Source of the DNA: Bacteroidota bacterium
GTDB lineage: Bacteria > Bacteroidota > Bacteroidia > Cytophagales > Cytophagaceae
Direction: 5' to 3'
Length of the DNA: 64,000 nucleotides
NCBI GenBank assembly: GCA_023391415.1
Contig: JAEWAY010000022.1
Span: 62,001-126,000 of the forward strand
Below, piece by piece: positions 8,828 to 17,624 of this stretch (positions are counted from its first letter, which is position 1; each line of letters starts with the position of its first letter). Under the pieces are notes generated by a model. It was not told where the DNA came from. It did no database searches and saw nothing but the letters and a program-made list of their open reading frames with translations. Both the position numbers and the translations under genes were made by a program.

Positions 8828-10144
8828 TTAGCGGATTTCTAGAGGGGGACTGCTGATAGCGCTATCCTGCGCGTAGGAGATTTCAGAGTTTATGAGATAA
8901 GGAAAAAGATCCTCGGAAGGCCACCAGCTTACATTGTCAATAGCTTCCATCATCATATCCTTGATGTCATGAGCGAACCTGGCGCCTCTGTTGGTGCTGG
9001 TATTTGTGACGAAAGCGAAGCTGATACCATCGCAGCGACGCATCATAAACGCGGAAGTGCCGCTGAGCGTGCCTGTACGCCACCAGTTGCCCATATTGTC
9101 GGAGTGCATCCAGCCGAAGCCGAATTTGTCCGGATTTTCCAGATAGGTCATGGTGTCGATCGTGTTGCAGGTCAACATATCCTCTACAATGGCGTGACCG
9201 TCGACAGCCGTAAGGAGACGCATAAGCTGAGCGGCCGAAGCGGACCAGCCGCCCGCCGCTCCCAACGTTTCGAAGTCGGTACCTTCGTAGGTCCTCGGAG
9301 CGTATACTGTGCTGCTATATATGGATAGTCGTGTCGGCGCGCCTGGGGCGTCATAGAACTTTACTTCGTGATTTTTTTTATTGGAGAAACGGTTGCTGGT
9401 GATGTGCATGCCATAAATGCGCAATGGTTCAAGAATATGTTTCTGAACATAGTCGACGTAGGACATGCCGCTCGCTTGCTCAATCACCTTGCCCAGAATG
9501 CAATATCCAAGATTGCTGTAGCTGCTTGTTGTACCCGGAGTATAATGAAGTCCTTTTTTGAGGGCGAATCGGATAATCGTTTCATCGCTGATAGGAAGTT
9601 TCGTTCCCATAAAGCGGGCGATATAATGAGGCATAAACATATGATCGCCATATTTGCTGAGCCAGCCACCTTCGTGAATCAGCAGATGACGTACGGTAAT
9701 ATTATTGAAGCGCTTGTCCGTATATTCGGTATAGGGGGCCTTATGGAGTATCCCCTCCTTGCCAAAAACCTGATCGTCTATGCCAATGCTGTCGTCTTCT
9801 ACAAGCTTCATAATGGCGATAGCGGTAATAAGTTTGGAAATACTCGCTACCCTGAACGAATGGGTGGGCGTCGCCATTATCTTTTTCTCTTTGTCGGCGT
9901 AGCCAAATCCTTTGGCATATACCAGACGATCATCTTTGACAATAGCGACGGAAGCTCCGGCAAGACTCCATCTTCGAATAAATTTTTCTATCGTGGATTC
10001 CGCCTGCGCGAACGATTCGTAATTTGATAATTCATTGGTAAGTCCCTGTAGTTTTTGTACCGAAGAGGTATCGGCGCTCAGGGCCTGTTGTCTCACAGCT
10101 AGTAATACAAGAAGACTGAGTAGCGAAAGGGTTGTCGATTTCAT
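8828..10144 (-). CDS. Exported serine hydrolase of the beta-lactamase/class C PBP fold
   Basis: Periplasmic or surface hydrolase of the beta-lactamase-related (AmpC/EstB/D-aminopeptidase) family. About 438 residues from MKSTTLSLLSLLVLLAV, a signal peptide. I set the start at this ATG rather than at a TTG eight codons upstream. The catalytic SxxK motif is SISK (Ser101, Lys104), the second motif is YSN (about 209-211), and the third is RTGTLSGT in place of KTG. Class C family enzymes vary in that last motif, so peptidase or esterase activity is as likely as beta-lactam hydrolysis. The gene stands alone and convergent to nrdA. The substrate is unknown. Confidence 0.85.
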   Translation of the reverse strand: MKSTTLSLLSLLVLLAVRQQALSADTSSVQKLQGLTNELSNYESFAQAESTIEKFIRRWSLAGASVAIVKDDRLVYAKGFGYADKEKKIMATPTHSFRVASISKLITAIAIMKLVEDDSIGIDDQVFGKEGILHKAPYTEYTDKRFNNITVRHLLIHEGGWLSKYGDHMFMPHYIARFMGTKLPISDETIIRFALKKGLHYTPGTTSSYSNLGYCILGKVIEQASGMSYVDYVQKHILEPLRIYGMHITSNRFSNKKNHEVKFYDAPGAPTRLSIYSSTVYAPRTYEGTDFETLGAAGGWSASAAQLMRLLTAVDGHAIVEDMLTCNTIDTMTYLENPDKFGFGWMHSDNMGNWWRTGTLSGTSAFMMRRCDGISFAFVTNTSTNRGARFAHDIKDMMMEAIDNVSWWPSEDLFPYLINSEISYAQDSAISSPPLEIR

Positions 10145-10194
10145 AGATATCCGATTGCCTATTTCCAACGCATTATGTTAAACTTTTAATATAA

Positions 10195-10202
10195 CAAAAA
10201 TA
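10195..10202 (-). promoter_or_regulatory. -7 promoter element for the serine hydrolase gene
   Basis: On the minus strand TATTTTTG matches TAnnTTTG exactly, about 50 bases before the ATG. I find no convincing -33 TTTG at the expected distance. Confidence 0.4.
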
Positions 10203-10276
10203 CTTTATCAGTGGTTGTCGCGCCATATTAATTAACTTTCCGTGGAATCAGGATGTTATTTTTAAAAGTGTGCGCT

Positions 10277-11182
10277 ATGAGAACAATATTGGTGCCGGTC
10301 GACTTTACGGAATTCTCGGAAAACGCTGTCAGGATGGCAGGATATTTCGCTGGAATAAAGGGGATGGAGATAAAACTGCTTCATATAGTTCAGATGCCGG
10401 ATTCGGGATTCTTTTCTTTGGGCCGAAAAAAAGAGGAAGATTATCTGCCGGATATGGTTCAGACCGCGGGGGAACATCTGTCGAGAATCGCCGCGTGGCT
10501 TATTCCTGAAAATGTAAGCGTGAGTCAGGAGGTGAAAGTTTCGTCAGGCTCGGTGGTTGATGAAATACTGGGAGAAAAGGCTGAACTCATTATTATGGGT
10601 AGGAAAAGACCGGAAAATCAGGAATCGATATGGGCCGGGTCCGTGACTGAAAAAGTCATTCGGCTATCGAGGATTCCTGTTATCTCCGTAGGAAAGCTTG
10701 CGGAGAATATTGAGCTGAACAATATTACCTTCGCGTCGGATTTTAAAGATAAGGAAGTAAGCGCGGTGCTTCAGCGGATATTTGATCTGGCGGAGTTGTT
10801 CGACGCGGATTTGCATTTGCTGTATGTACAGTTTAATAGAGAGTTTCTCAATTCTTCCCAAATGGAAGAGAAGATCGAAAAGATATTGGAGGAATTGGAA
10901 ATTCAGCGTCTGGATCTGAATATTTATGTGGCTGATTCGCCAGAAGAAGGAATTACCCGGTATGTGGAAGAAAACAAAACAGACCTGCTTTGTATGTATA
11001 CGCATGGCAGGACTGGACTAGCTCATATTTTCAGGCAAAGCGTCGCTGAGAATATCAGCGCTTATGGAACTATTCCGGTTTTGACATACAATATTAACAA
11101 AGATAAAGTAGATCGTTCGACAAAACCCTTCGCGAGAAAAATGTTGCGAAAGCGTATAAATAGAGAGCGAAAAATGAAATAG
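10277..11182 (+). CDS. Tandem universal stress protein (two UspA domains)
   Basis: About 301 residues made of two Usp folds in tandem (about 1-140 and 145-278), each beginning with a beta strand of the type TILVPVDFTEFSENA. The second domain carries a nucleotide-site-like GRTGLAHIFRQSVAE. The first has only a partial GxxGxxxxxxxxxGS pattern (GRKRPENQ ... AGSV). A short basic tail of about 25 residues (KPFARKMLRKRINRERKMK) follows. I chose MRTILVPV at 10277 over a start eight codons earlier because it aligns with the Usp fold. It is a cytoplasmic stress protein, its ligand unknown. Standing alone is usual for the family. Confidence 0.88.
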   Translation: MRTILVPVDFTEFSENAVRMAGYFAGIKGMEIKLLHIVQMPDSGFFSLGRKKEEDYLPDMVQTAGEHLSRIAAWLIPENVSVSQEVKVSSGSVVDEILGEKAELIIMGRKRPENQESIWAGSVTEKVIRLSRIPVISVGKLAENIELNNITFASDFKDKEVSAVLQRIFDLAELFDADLHLLYVQFNREFLNSSQMEEKIEKILEELEIQRLDLNIYVADSPEEGITRYVEENKTDLLCMYTHGRTGLAHIFRQSVAENISAYGTIPVLTYNINKDKVDRSTKPFARKMLRKRINRERKMK

Positions 11183-11192
11183 TGAATAAATT

Positions 11193-11230
11193 AATAGTCA
11201 GTCCGGACGATAATTCCGGACTGATCTATT
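11193..11230 (+). terminator. Terminator after the universal stress protein
   Basis: TCAGTCCGGA pairs perfectly with TCCGGACTGA over a seven-base loop, and the flanking AATAG/CTATT lengthens the stem. The T tract is weak. Confidence 0.7.
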
Positions 11231-11272
11231 ATTATATAGTATTATTGCCCGATAGAATAAGGTCGTTTATTT

Positions 11273-12394
11273 ATGAATATTCTGATCGTGCCTGACTCCT
11301 TTAAAGGAACTTTGGCCGCTTCGATGGTATGCGATATTATCAGGAGGGAATTTTTGGTTAGAAATTCTGGTATGCGATGTGTCTTATTGCCTATGTCCGA
11401 TGGAGGAGAAGGTTTTATCGATACGATGCTCCGCGGGAAGGTCGGCAAGTATGTTCCTGAGCTTAGTCTGGATCCTCTGAATCGTCCTGTCAGTGGAGGC
11501 TATGGAGTGCTCGAGGAGGAAGGGGAGGTCGTTATAGAAACAGCGGTAGCTTCGGGACTTCATCTGTTAAGTCACTCTGAAAGAAATCCATTATATACCA
11601 GCTCTTATGGAACGGGAATGCTTATCCGGAAAGCTGTGGAGGCGGGATATAAAAAATTTGTCGTTGGCTTGGGTGGTAGCGCGACCAATGACGCTGGCGC
11701 GGGGATGTTGCAGGCGCTTGGGGCGCGTTTGCTGGATAAGTATGGTAAAGATATCAAGGCGGGTGGATTTTACTTATCGGAGCTTCATACTATGGATATG
11801 GAATGTTTTAACGCTGTTGTTCAGGGTCTTGAATTTAAAATCGCGTGTGATGTCAGAAATCCTCTGGTGGGAAAGAACGGAGCGAGCTGGGTATATGGGC
11901 CTCAGAAAGGCGCCACGGAAGAGATATGCCGGCTCTTGGATCGGAACTTAAGCTATTTCGCCTCTTTTGTGAAGAATATTACTGGGATTGATATCGCTCA
12001 TACGCGAGGCGGCGGTGCCGCGGGTGGGCTTGGAGCCGCTTTTAAAGTTTTTTTCCCGGCTAAAACGCGCGCTGGATTGGAGTTGATGAGCGATTATACG
12101 GGTTTGGAACAAAAAATTCAGGCCGCGGACCTGGTTATAACTGGTGAAGGAAAGTTCGACTTCCAGAGTCTCCAGGGAAAATTAGCTAGTGGTGTCCTCA
12201 AGTTGGCGAAAAAGTATGGGAAAAGGAGCCTGCTTATCGCTGGCGTGGTTGATCGGAAAGCTCTGAAGAAACTAAATATCCAGACGGATTACGTTAGTCT
12301 GATTGATTATGCCGGCAGCCCGGAGGAGGCTATGACAAATCCCGCGTATTGGCTGTCTCGTGTGATGGGGGAATGGATAGAAAAGAAGCTTTGA
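11273..12394 (+). CDS. Glycerate 2-kinase (GarK/GlxK type)
   Basis: Phosphorylates D-glycerate to 2-phosphoglycerate, linking glycerate or serine-derived carbon to glycolysis. 373 residues, normal for the family. Family hallmarks are the N-terminal PDSFKGTLAA, the LPMSDGGEGF motif, the GLGGSATNDAGAGMLQALG loop, TRGGGAAGGLGAA near residue 245 and DLVITGEGKFD near residue 288. It forms its own transcription unit. Its stop codon lies inside the terminator hairpin. Confidence 0.93.
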   Translation: MNILIVPDSFKGTLAASMVCDIIRREFLVRNSGMRCVLLPMSDGGEGFIDTMLRGKVGKYVPELSLDPLNRPVSGGYGVLEEEGEVVIETAVASGLHLLSHSERNPLYTSSYGTGMLIRKAVEAGYKKFVVGLGGSATNDAGAGMLQALGARLLDKYGKDIKAGGFYLSELHTMDMECFNAVVQGLEFKIACDVRNPLVGKNGASWVYGPQKGATEEICRLLDRNLSYFASFVKNITGIDIAHTRGGGAAGGLGAAFKVFFPAKTRAGLELMSDYTGLEQKIQAADLVITGEGKFDFQSLQGKLASGVLKLAKKYGKRSLLIAGVVDRKALKKLNIQTDYVSLIDYAGSPEEAMTNPAYWLSRVMGEWIEKKL

Positions 12395-12411
12395 TCCTGA
12401 TCAAAGCTTCT
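12384..12411. terminator. Hairpin overlapping the glycerate kinase stop codon
   Basis: AGAAGCTTTGATC and GATCAAAGCTTCT form a perfect 13-base inverted repeat separated by only two bases. The kinase stop TGA falls within the left arm. It lies between the convergent kinase and glmS genes and is probably a bidirectional terminator. Confidence 0.7.
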
Positions 12412-12434
12412 AAAGAGTACTGAGTAAATTGTTT

Positions 12435-14270
12435 TTACTCTACCGTAACGGATTTCGCGAGATTTCTTGGCTGGTCTACATTGCATCCCCGCAATACCGC
12501 TATATGATAAGCGAGTAGCTGCAGAGGGATTACAGACAGCAGTGGTTGTAATACCTCGTTGGTCGGGGGGATTTCAATAACGAATTCCGCCAATTGGCGA
12601 ACTTCCCTATCACCTTCGTTAACGACCGCGATCACGCGGCCTTTTCTCGCCCTGACTTCCTCGATATTGGAAACAATCTTTTCATAAGACTGATCTTTGG
12701 TGGCGAGAAATACCACTGGCATCTCTTCGTCGATCAGCGCGATTGGCCCATGCTTCATTTCCGCCGCCGGATATCCTTCCGCGTGAATATAAGAGATCTC
12801 CTTGAGCTTGAGCGCTCCTTCCAGCGCTACGGGAAAGTTATAACCTCGCCCGAGATACAGGAAGTTTTTGGCCTGCTTAAAAGTATCGGCGATTTCTTTA
12901 ATTAGTTCGTTGGATTGTAGGATCTTGTTTATTTTTTCAGGAATCATTTCCAGATCGAGCAGAAGTTTTCTGTATCTGCTTTCACTGATATGTCCATTGG
13001 TATAGCCTACCATGATAGCCATCATGGTAAGTACGGTTACCTGTCCGGTAAAGGCTTTTGTACTGGCGACTCCTATCTCTGGTCCGGTATGGAGGTACGC
13101 CCCTTCATGAGTAGCTCTGGCGATGGACGAACCAACGACATTGCATACGCCAAATATGATCGCGCCTCTGGATTTTGCCAATTCAATAGCCGCGAGCGTA
13201 TCCGCGGTTTCTCCTGATTGGGAGATCGCGATGACGATATCGCCTTCGTGTATGACGGGATTCCGATACCGAAACTCCGAAGCGTATTCTACTTCAACGG
13301 GGATACGGGCCAGATCTTCAAACAGATACTCGGCGACCATCCCCGCGTGCCAGGATGTGCCACACCCTATGATGATGATTCGCTTCGCGTTCAGGAGCCG
13401 GTTGTAGTATTGATTGATACCGCCGAGTTTCAGTCGGTTTTCAGTGGAGTTGACCCTCCCTCGCAGACAATCGGTAATCGATGTGCCCTGTAGCATAATT
13501 TCTTTAAGCATAAAATGCTCGAATCCTCCCTTTTCAATAGCCTCCAGTTGCAGGTCAAGCTTCTGGATATAAGGAGTCGTGATTTCGTCGTCGATTGTTT
13601 TAATACAAAATCCATCATCGCTTACAACGACGATTTCCTGATCGTTGAGATATACTACCTGGTCGGTATATTCGATGATTGGGGTGGCGTCGGAAGCAAG
13701 AAAAAACTCGTTCTCGCCGAGACCGAGAACAAGGGGGCTGCCTTTTCTCGCGGCTATCAGTTGACGCGGGTGTTCTTTGGATAGTATAACGATAGCGTAG
13801 GCCCCAACTACTTTCGCCAGAGCGATACGGACCGCCTCTTCCAATGTACAGTTTTCATGATCCTGAATGTCCTCGATAAAGTGGATAAAGACTTCTGAGT
13901 CTGTATCACTCTGAAATTCATGGCCTCTGGATATAAGGTCGGCTTTCAATGAAGCGTAGTTCTCAATGATTCCATTGTGAATAATAGCGAGCCCTTTGTT
14001 GTTGGAATAGTGCGGATGGGCGTTCCTGTCGCTGGGTTCGCCATGGGTCGCCCAGCGGGTATGACCAATTCCTATGGTAGAGTGAAGTTTTTGCTGGCCG
14101 ATGAAGGCTTCCAGATCCGCGACTTTACCTTTCTTTTTGTATACGGTCAGTTCTCCGTTAAGCAGAGCGATGCCCGCGCTGTCATAACCTCTGTATTCAA
14201 GCCTCCTCAACCCCTTTATTATTACAGGCGCCGCTTCGCGATGCCCCACATAGGCCACAATTCCACACAT
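12435..14270 (-). CDS. glmS: Glutamine-fructose-6-phosphate aminotransferase (isomerizing)
   Basis: Makes glucosamine-6-phosphate, the first committed step to UDP-GlcNAc for peptidoglycan and lipid A. 611 residues, full length. The catalytic N-terminal cysteine follows Met in MCGIVAYVGH. The class II glutaminase domain covers about 1-240, with GHTRWATHGEPS. Two SIS isomerase domains follow (ISQSGETADT near residue 350 and the KEISYIHAEG region). The C-terminus is the canonical LAKSVTVE. The promoter lies just upstream. I see no glmS ribozyme in the 130-base leader region. Confidence 0.98.
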   Translation of the reverse strand: MCGIVAYVGHREAAPVIIKGLRRLEYRGYDSAGIALLNGELTVYKKKGKVADLEAFIGQQKLHSTIGIGHTRWATHGEPSDRNAHPHYSNNKGLAIIHNGIIENYASLKADLISRGHEFQSDTDSEVFIHFIEDIQDHENCTLEEAVRIALAKVVGAYAIVILSKEHPRQLIAARKGSPLVLGLGENEFFLASDATPIIEYTDQVVYLNDQEIVVVSDDGFCIKTIDDEITTPYIQKLDLQLEAIEKGGFEHFMLKEIMLQGTSITDCLRGRVNSTENRLKLGGINQYYNRLLNAKRIIIIGCGTSWHAGMVAEYLFEDLARIPVEVEYASEFRYRNPVIHEGDIVIAISQSGETADTLAAIELAKSRGAIIFGVCNVVGSSIARATHEGAYLHTGPEIGVASTKAFTGQVTVLTMMAIMVGYTNGHISESRYRKLLLDLEMIPEKINKILQSNELIKEIADTFKQAKNFLYLGRGYNFPVALEGALKLKEISYIHAEGYPAAEMKHGPIALIDEEMPVVFLATKDQSYEKIVSNIEEVRARKGRVIAVVNEGDREVRQLAEFVIEIPPTNEVLQPLLSVIPLQLLAYHIAVLRGCNVDQPRNLAKSVTVE

Positions 14271-14289
14271 ATTCTTACAATTATTTTAT

Positions 14290-14321
14290 CAATGATAAAT
14301 AAAAACGATTTTCTTTTCAAA
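14290..14321 (-). promoter_or_regulatory. glmS promoter
   Basis: On the minus strand TTTG (14318-14321), 20 bases, then TATCATTG (14290-14297), one mismatch to TAnnTTTG. It gives a leader of only about 15 bases before the glmS ATG. Confidence 0.7.
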
Positions 14322-14350
14322 ATAATATCATGGTCTCGCGCGTAAAAGTA

Positions 14351-14374
14351 AAAAAGGGCGTAGCGCCCTTCTTT
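14351..14374 (-). terminator. Terminator after the GT5-like gene
   Basis: AAGGGCG-tag-CGCCCTT hairpin followed on the minus strand by a run of T. It lies 32 bases after the stop of the GT5-like gene. Confidence 0.8.
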
Positions 14375-14401
14375 ACTTAATTATTTCACGTCGCTCTTTA
14401 G

Positions 14402-15214
14402 TTAATTCGCGAGCTCCGTATATAAGTTGAAGTGCGCGTCCAGATAGTTTTCGTGCTCCTTAAACGAATTGATCTTGGTCGTTTTTCCTAGCGCGGTAAT
14501 TAACGCCTGTACACTTTCATCATAATCCGAGTCTCCGGAAACTACCGCGTCGGCATACTCCGCGCCTATCTTAACAAATCCTTCAAAGTCTCCTGACTCA
14601 AGATGCTTGAGCATGGAATCCTCAATGTCCAGCATCTTTACTTTACCCAGAAGGTCTCCGGAAAACTTGTGCGTGAAGTAGTTGTTGTAGACTGTAAAGA
14701 CGGATTTGGAGTCTTTAAAGATCGGGTCTTTTTTGTAACGTGTTTTCAGATACAGGGGAATCAGGCTTGTCATCCAGTCGTTACAGTGTACGATGTCGGG
14801 AGCCCAGCCCAGCTTCTTTACAGTTTCCAGCACTCCTTTGCAAAAGAAGATCGCTCGTTCGTCGTTGTCGGAATAAAATTTATTGTCTTTGTCAAGAAAT
14901 ACGGATTTCCGTTGAAAATAATCTTCGTTGTCGATAAAGTAAACTTGAAGCTTCGCGTTTGGAATGGAGGCGACCTTGATTATAAGCGGCTTTTCCTCAT
15001 CTCCTACGGAAATATTTATTCCTGATAATCTCACTACTTCATGCAACCTGTTTTTTCGTTCATTGATCAAGCCAAACCTTGGAACCAGAATCCTGATTTC
15101 CATTCCTCTTTCTTGCATGGCCTCAGGCAGCTTTCTTACGAAATTGGCAACCTCGGAGGTTTGAAGAAAAGGGTTGATTTCACTGGCTACATAAAGAATT
15201 TTTAGTTTTGACAT
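14402..15214 (-). CDS. Stand-alone GT5 (glycogen/starch synthase-like) N-terminal domain protein
   Basis: 270 residues, about half of a real glycogen synthase (about 480). The sequence follows the N-terminal Rossmann domain of GT5: KILYVASEINPF, VPRFGLINER, QVYFIDNEDYF, ERAIFFCKGVLE and DIVHCNDWMTSLIPLYL. There is no C-terminal nucleotide-sugar-binding domain. The substrate motif that normally reads KTGGL after PF is LQTSEV here. It is therefore unlikely to make glycogen, although databases would probably call it a glycogen synthase. From memory, a similar short protein sits beside panC in Bacteroides, so this looks like a conserved family of unknown function. Start chosen at MSKLKILYVAS. It is transcribed divergently from panC. 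Confidence 0.82.
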   Translation of the reverse strand: MSKLKILYVASEINPFLQTSEVANFVRKLPEAMQERGMEIRILVPRFGLINERKNRLHEVVRLSGINISVGDEEKPLIIKVASIPNAKLQVYFIDNEDYFQRKSVFLDKDNKFYSDNDERAIFFCKGVLETVKKLGWAPDIVHCNDWMTSLIPLYLKTRYKKDPIFKDSKSVFTVYNNYFTHKFSGDLLGKVKMLDIEDSMLKHLESGDFEGFVKIGAEYADAVVSGDSDYDESVQALITALGKTTKINSFKEHENYLDAHFNLYTELAN

Positions 15215-15352
15215 ATCAGCATTTTTTGGTTGTTTCAAACAAAAGCGTAGTATGGGCACACAAAATTAAAAAAAAATTTCTGATTTTTCAAGGAAAATTA
15301 CAATCATACCGTTATTTTCCCGACCGACTTCCAGATGGGTGACGCAGAATTT

Positions 15353-16201
15353 ATGAAGATTGTATCGACTATAGAAGAACTGAGACAGGCGCTTGACGCG
15401 TACCGGTTGAAAGGAAAGACGATTGGCCTTGTTCCCACGATGGGAGCGCTGCATGAAGGGCACGTATCCTTGTTTCGAAGAGCCGGGATGGATAATGATG
15501 TCGTAGTGGGGACTATTTTTGTCAATCGGGTTCAGTTTAACAACGCGGAGGATTTTCTAAAATATCCCAAGACTCCTCAAAAAGATATCGCGATGTTGGA
15601 GGAAGCTCAGTGCGATATCCTTTTTATGCCGGAAGAAGCTGAAATCTATTCGGAGATGGAAGAGATCGTTGTGGATCTTGGCCCTTTGGGTGAAGTAATG
15701 GAAGCGACGCGCAGGCCGGGACATTTCGAGGGAGTGACAAGAATTGTTTATTGTTTCTTCAGCTTGATCAAGCCCGATATCGCTTATTTTGGCCAAAAAG
15801 ACCTTCAACAGTTTAAGGTTATTGAAGCAATGACAAGACAATTGAACTTGCCTGTAGAGCTTGTCATGTGTCCTGTGATAAGGGAAGACACTGGTCTGGC
15901 GATGTCGAGCCGGAATAGCCGACTTTCTCCTCAAGGAAGACTATTGGCCTCCAAGCTTTTTACCGCTCTGGGCTACGCGGGCGATTTACTTCAGTTTGGC
16001 GATAATCCTGAAAAAGTGAAACAGAAGGTCGCTGATTTTCTCGCGAAATTTCCATCTATTGAGCTGGAGTATTTTGAAATTGTCCATGAAGAAACTTTAT
16101 TACCGGCAACAAGCGTTCAACAAGGTAGCGGATATGCTTTATGTGTAGCGGCCTTTCTTGAAGGGGTAAGGCTTATCGATAATATTGTGATTATTTCTTA
16201 G
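15353..16201 (+). CDS. panC: Pantothenate synthetase
   Basis: Joins pantoate and beta-alanine with ATP to make pantothenate for coenzyme A. About 282 residues from MKIVSTIEEL, chosen over a start six codons upstream. Signature motifs are PTMGALHEGHVSLF (HIGH-like), FVNRVQFNNAED (FVNP normally; Arg-Val replaces Pro-Thr here), YFGQKDLQQ and MSSRNSRLS (KMSKS-like). panD, which makes the beta-alanine, follows after a 38-base gap. This is the usual Bacteroidota panC-panD order. Confidence 0.96.
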   Translation: MKIVSTIEELRQALDAYRLKGKTIGLVPTMGALHEGHVSLFRRAGMDNDVVVGTIFVNRVQFNNAEDFLKYPKTPQKDIAMLEEAQCDILFMPEEAEIYSEMEEIVVDLGPLGEVMEATRRPGHFEGVTRIVYCFFSLIKPDIAYFGQKDLQQFKVIEAMTRQLNLPVELVMCPVIREDTGLAMSSRNSRLSPQGRLLASKLFTALGYAGDLLQFGDNPEKVKQKVADFLAKFPSIELEYFEIVHEETLLPATSVQQGSGYALCVAAFLEGVRLIDNIVIIS

Positions 16202-16239
16202 TTTTGTATAAAGTTTATTTGCGAGATAAGTAGAAATTG

Positions 16240-16587
16240 ATGCGGATCCAAATATTAAAATCTAAAATACATAGGGTAAAAGTAACTCAGGCGGAGCTTC
16301 ATTATGTTGGTAGTATTACTATTGACGAGGCGTTGATGGAGGCGGCCAATATTTTTGAGCATGAGAAAGTACAGATCGTTAATATAAATAACGGTGAACG
16401 CTTTGAAACTTATGTTATAAAAGGCGCGCGGGACTCCGGTACAATTTGTCTGAACGGACCGGCCGCCAGGAGAGTGCAGGTCGGAGATGTCGTGATCGTC
16501 ATATCTTACGCTTCGATGGATATTGAAGAAGCGAAAAATTGGAAGCCGACTGTGGTATTCCCGGATCATGACAATCGTTTGACATAA
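16240..16587 (+). CDS. panD: Aspartate 1-decarboxylase (proenzyme)
   Basis: Pyruvoyl-dependent enzyme that makes beta-alanine from aspartate. 115 residues from the ATG at 16240; a TTG one codon earlier is the alternative. The self-cleavage site HYVGSIT places Gly24-Ser25 exactly where the family has it. Tyr22 and the ICLNGPAARRVQVGD stretch match the active site. It acts with panC directly upstream. Confidence 0.97.
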   Translation: MRIQILKSKIHRVKVTQAELHYVGSITIDEALMEAANIFEHEKVQIVNINNGERFETYVIKGARDSGTICLNGPAARRVQVGDVVIVISYASMDIEEAKNWKPTVVFPDHDNRLT

Positions 16588-16598
16588 TTCTTTTGTGA

Positions 16599-17624
16599 AT
16601 GCGAAACCAGTTGAAAGTATTTGTCAAATACCTGATTTCCTTTGCGCTTGGTGGAGGCTTATTGTGGTATGTGTATAAGGATACAGATATGGCGACCCTC
16701 TATCAGAATATAAAAGAGGCGAACCTGAGCTGGGTATTGCTTTCTTTCGTATTCACCCTTATCAGCCATGGAGCCAGGGCGTACCGCTGGAATCTGCTGA
16801 TGGAGCCCGTAGGCATATCTCCGGGTTTACGTAATTCTTTTTTCGCGGTAATGGTCGGTTATCTCGCCAACACGTTGTTGCCTCGAATGGGGGAGGTGAG
16901 TCGTTGCGCTATATTGAACAGGACGGACAATGTGCCGGTGAATACATCTTTCGGCACGGTGATCACCGAAAGAGTCTTTGATTTGATTTCTCTGATGGTA
17001 ATACTCGCCGTAGCGCTTCTTATTGAAATGGATCGACTAAGTGATTTTGTTCTTGGCATGTTTGGAGAGAGAGTGAATGGATCGTCTGGGACGTTTGTCA
17101 TATTGGCGATGACATTGACCGGGTTGACTTTTTTAGCCTTATTGGGCTACGCGCTCGTCCGGTTGGTAATGAAGAGATATGGCGATACTCGTTTTTATCA
17201 GAAAGTTTACGCGTTTCTCTCCGGTCTGGTCCAAGGGATTCTGAGCTTTCGAAAACTCAGAAAGAAACGGGAATTTATTGTTTCCACCATTGTGATCTGG
17301 GTGTGTTACTTCTATATGTCTTACGTTATTTTTTTCGCGTTGCCGGAGACGGGTCATCTTGGCGTTAGCGCTGGTTTGGCGGTATTGGTTCTTGGCGGCT
17401 TGGGTATGGCAGCTCCCGCTCCGGGAGGCATAGGTTCCTATCATTGGATTATAATGAATGGACTTTTGCTTTACGGGCTCACTCTGGAACAGGGACGTCT
17501 TTACGCTACGCTTGTTCATTCCAGCCAATTGTTGTTTATTGTTTTCATTGGACTAATAAGTCTTTTCGCGTCTTTTATGATCGGAAAAAGGAAGCGTCAG
17601 GAGGTAAACGCGGTAATAGGGTAA
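16599..17624 (+). CDS. Flippase-like integral membrane protein (LPG synthase TM-domain family)
   Basis: 341 residues with about eight hydrophobic helices and no soluble aminoacyl-transferase domain. The N-terminus (KYLISFALGGGLLWYVYKD), the early ARAYRWNLLMEP and the later PAPGGIGSYHW motif place it in the family annotated as lysylphosphatidylglycerol synthase transmembrane region (UPF0104). Members without the catalytic domain are suspected lipid flippases; that role is inference. It begins 11 bases after panD and its stop overlaps the next start (TAATG), so it is translationally coupled to the heptose gene. An envelope-lipid job fits that neighbour. Confidence 0.8.
   Translation: MRNQLKVFVKYLISFALGGGLLWYVYKDTDMATLYQNIKEANLSWVLLSFVFTLISHGARAYRWNLLMEPVGISPGLRNSFFAVMVGYLANTLLPRMGEVSRCAILNRTDNVPVNTSFGTVITERVFDLISLMVILAVALLIEMDRLSDFVLGMFGERVNGSSGTFVILAMTLTGLTFLALLGYALVRLVMKRYGDTRFYQKVYAFLSGLVQGILSFRKLRKKREFIVSTIVIWVCYFYMSYVIFFALPETGHLGVSAGLAVLVLGGLGMAAPAPGGIGSYHWIIMNGLLLYGLTLEQGRLYATLVHSSQLLFIVFIGLISLFASFMIGKRKRQEVNAVIG

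Noticed and set aside
9368..10027. 219-codon plus-strand open frame antisense to the serine hydrolase
   Set aside because: The minus-strand gene has SxxK and YxN motifs and a signal peptide; the antisense frame has no family features.
8828..10144. Calling the serine hydrolase a beta-lactamase resistance gene
   Set aside because: The third motif is RTG-like and the family contains many peptidases and esterases; no evidence for beta-lactam specificity.
14271..14400. glmS ribozyme
   Set aside because: The glmS leader implied by the promoter is only about 15 bases and no ribozyme core is visible.
17444..17623. Longer N-terminus for the heptose adenylyltransferase
   Set aside because: It would be out-of-frame read-through of the membrane-protein gene. 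The TAATG overlap start gives the family N-terminus.
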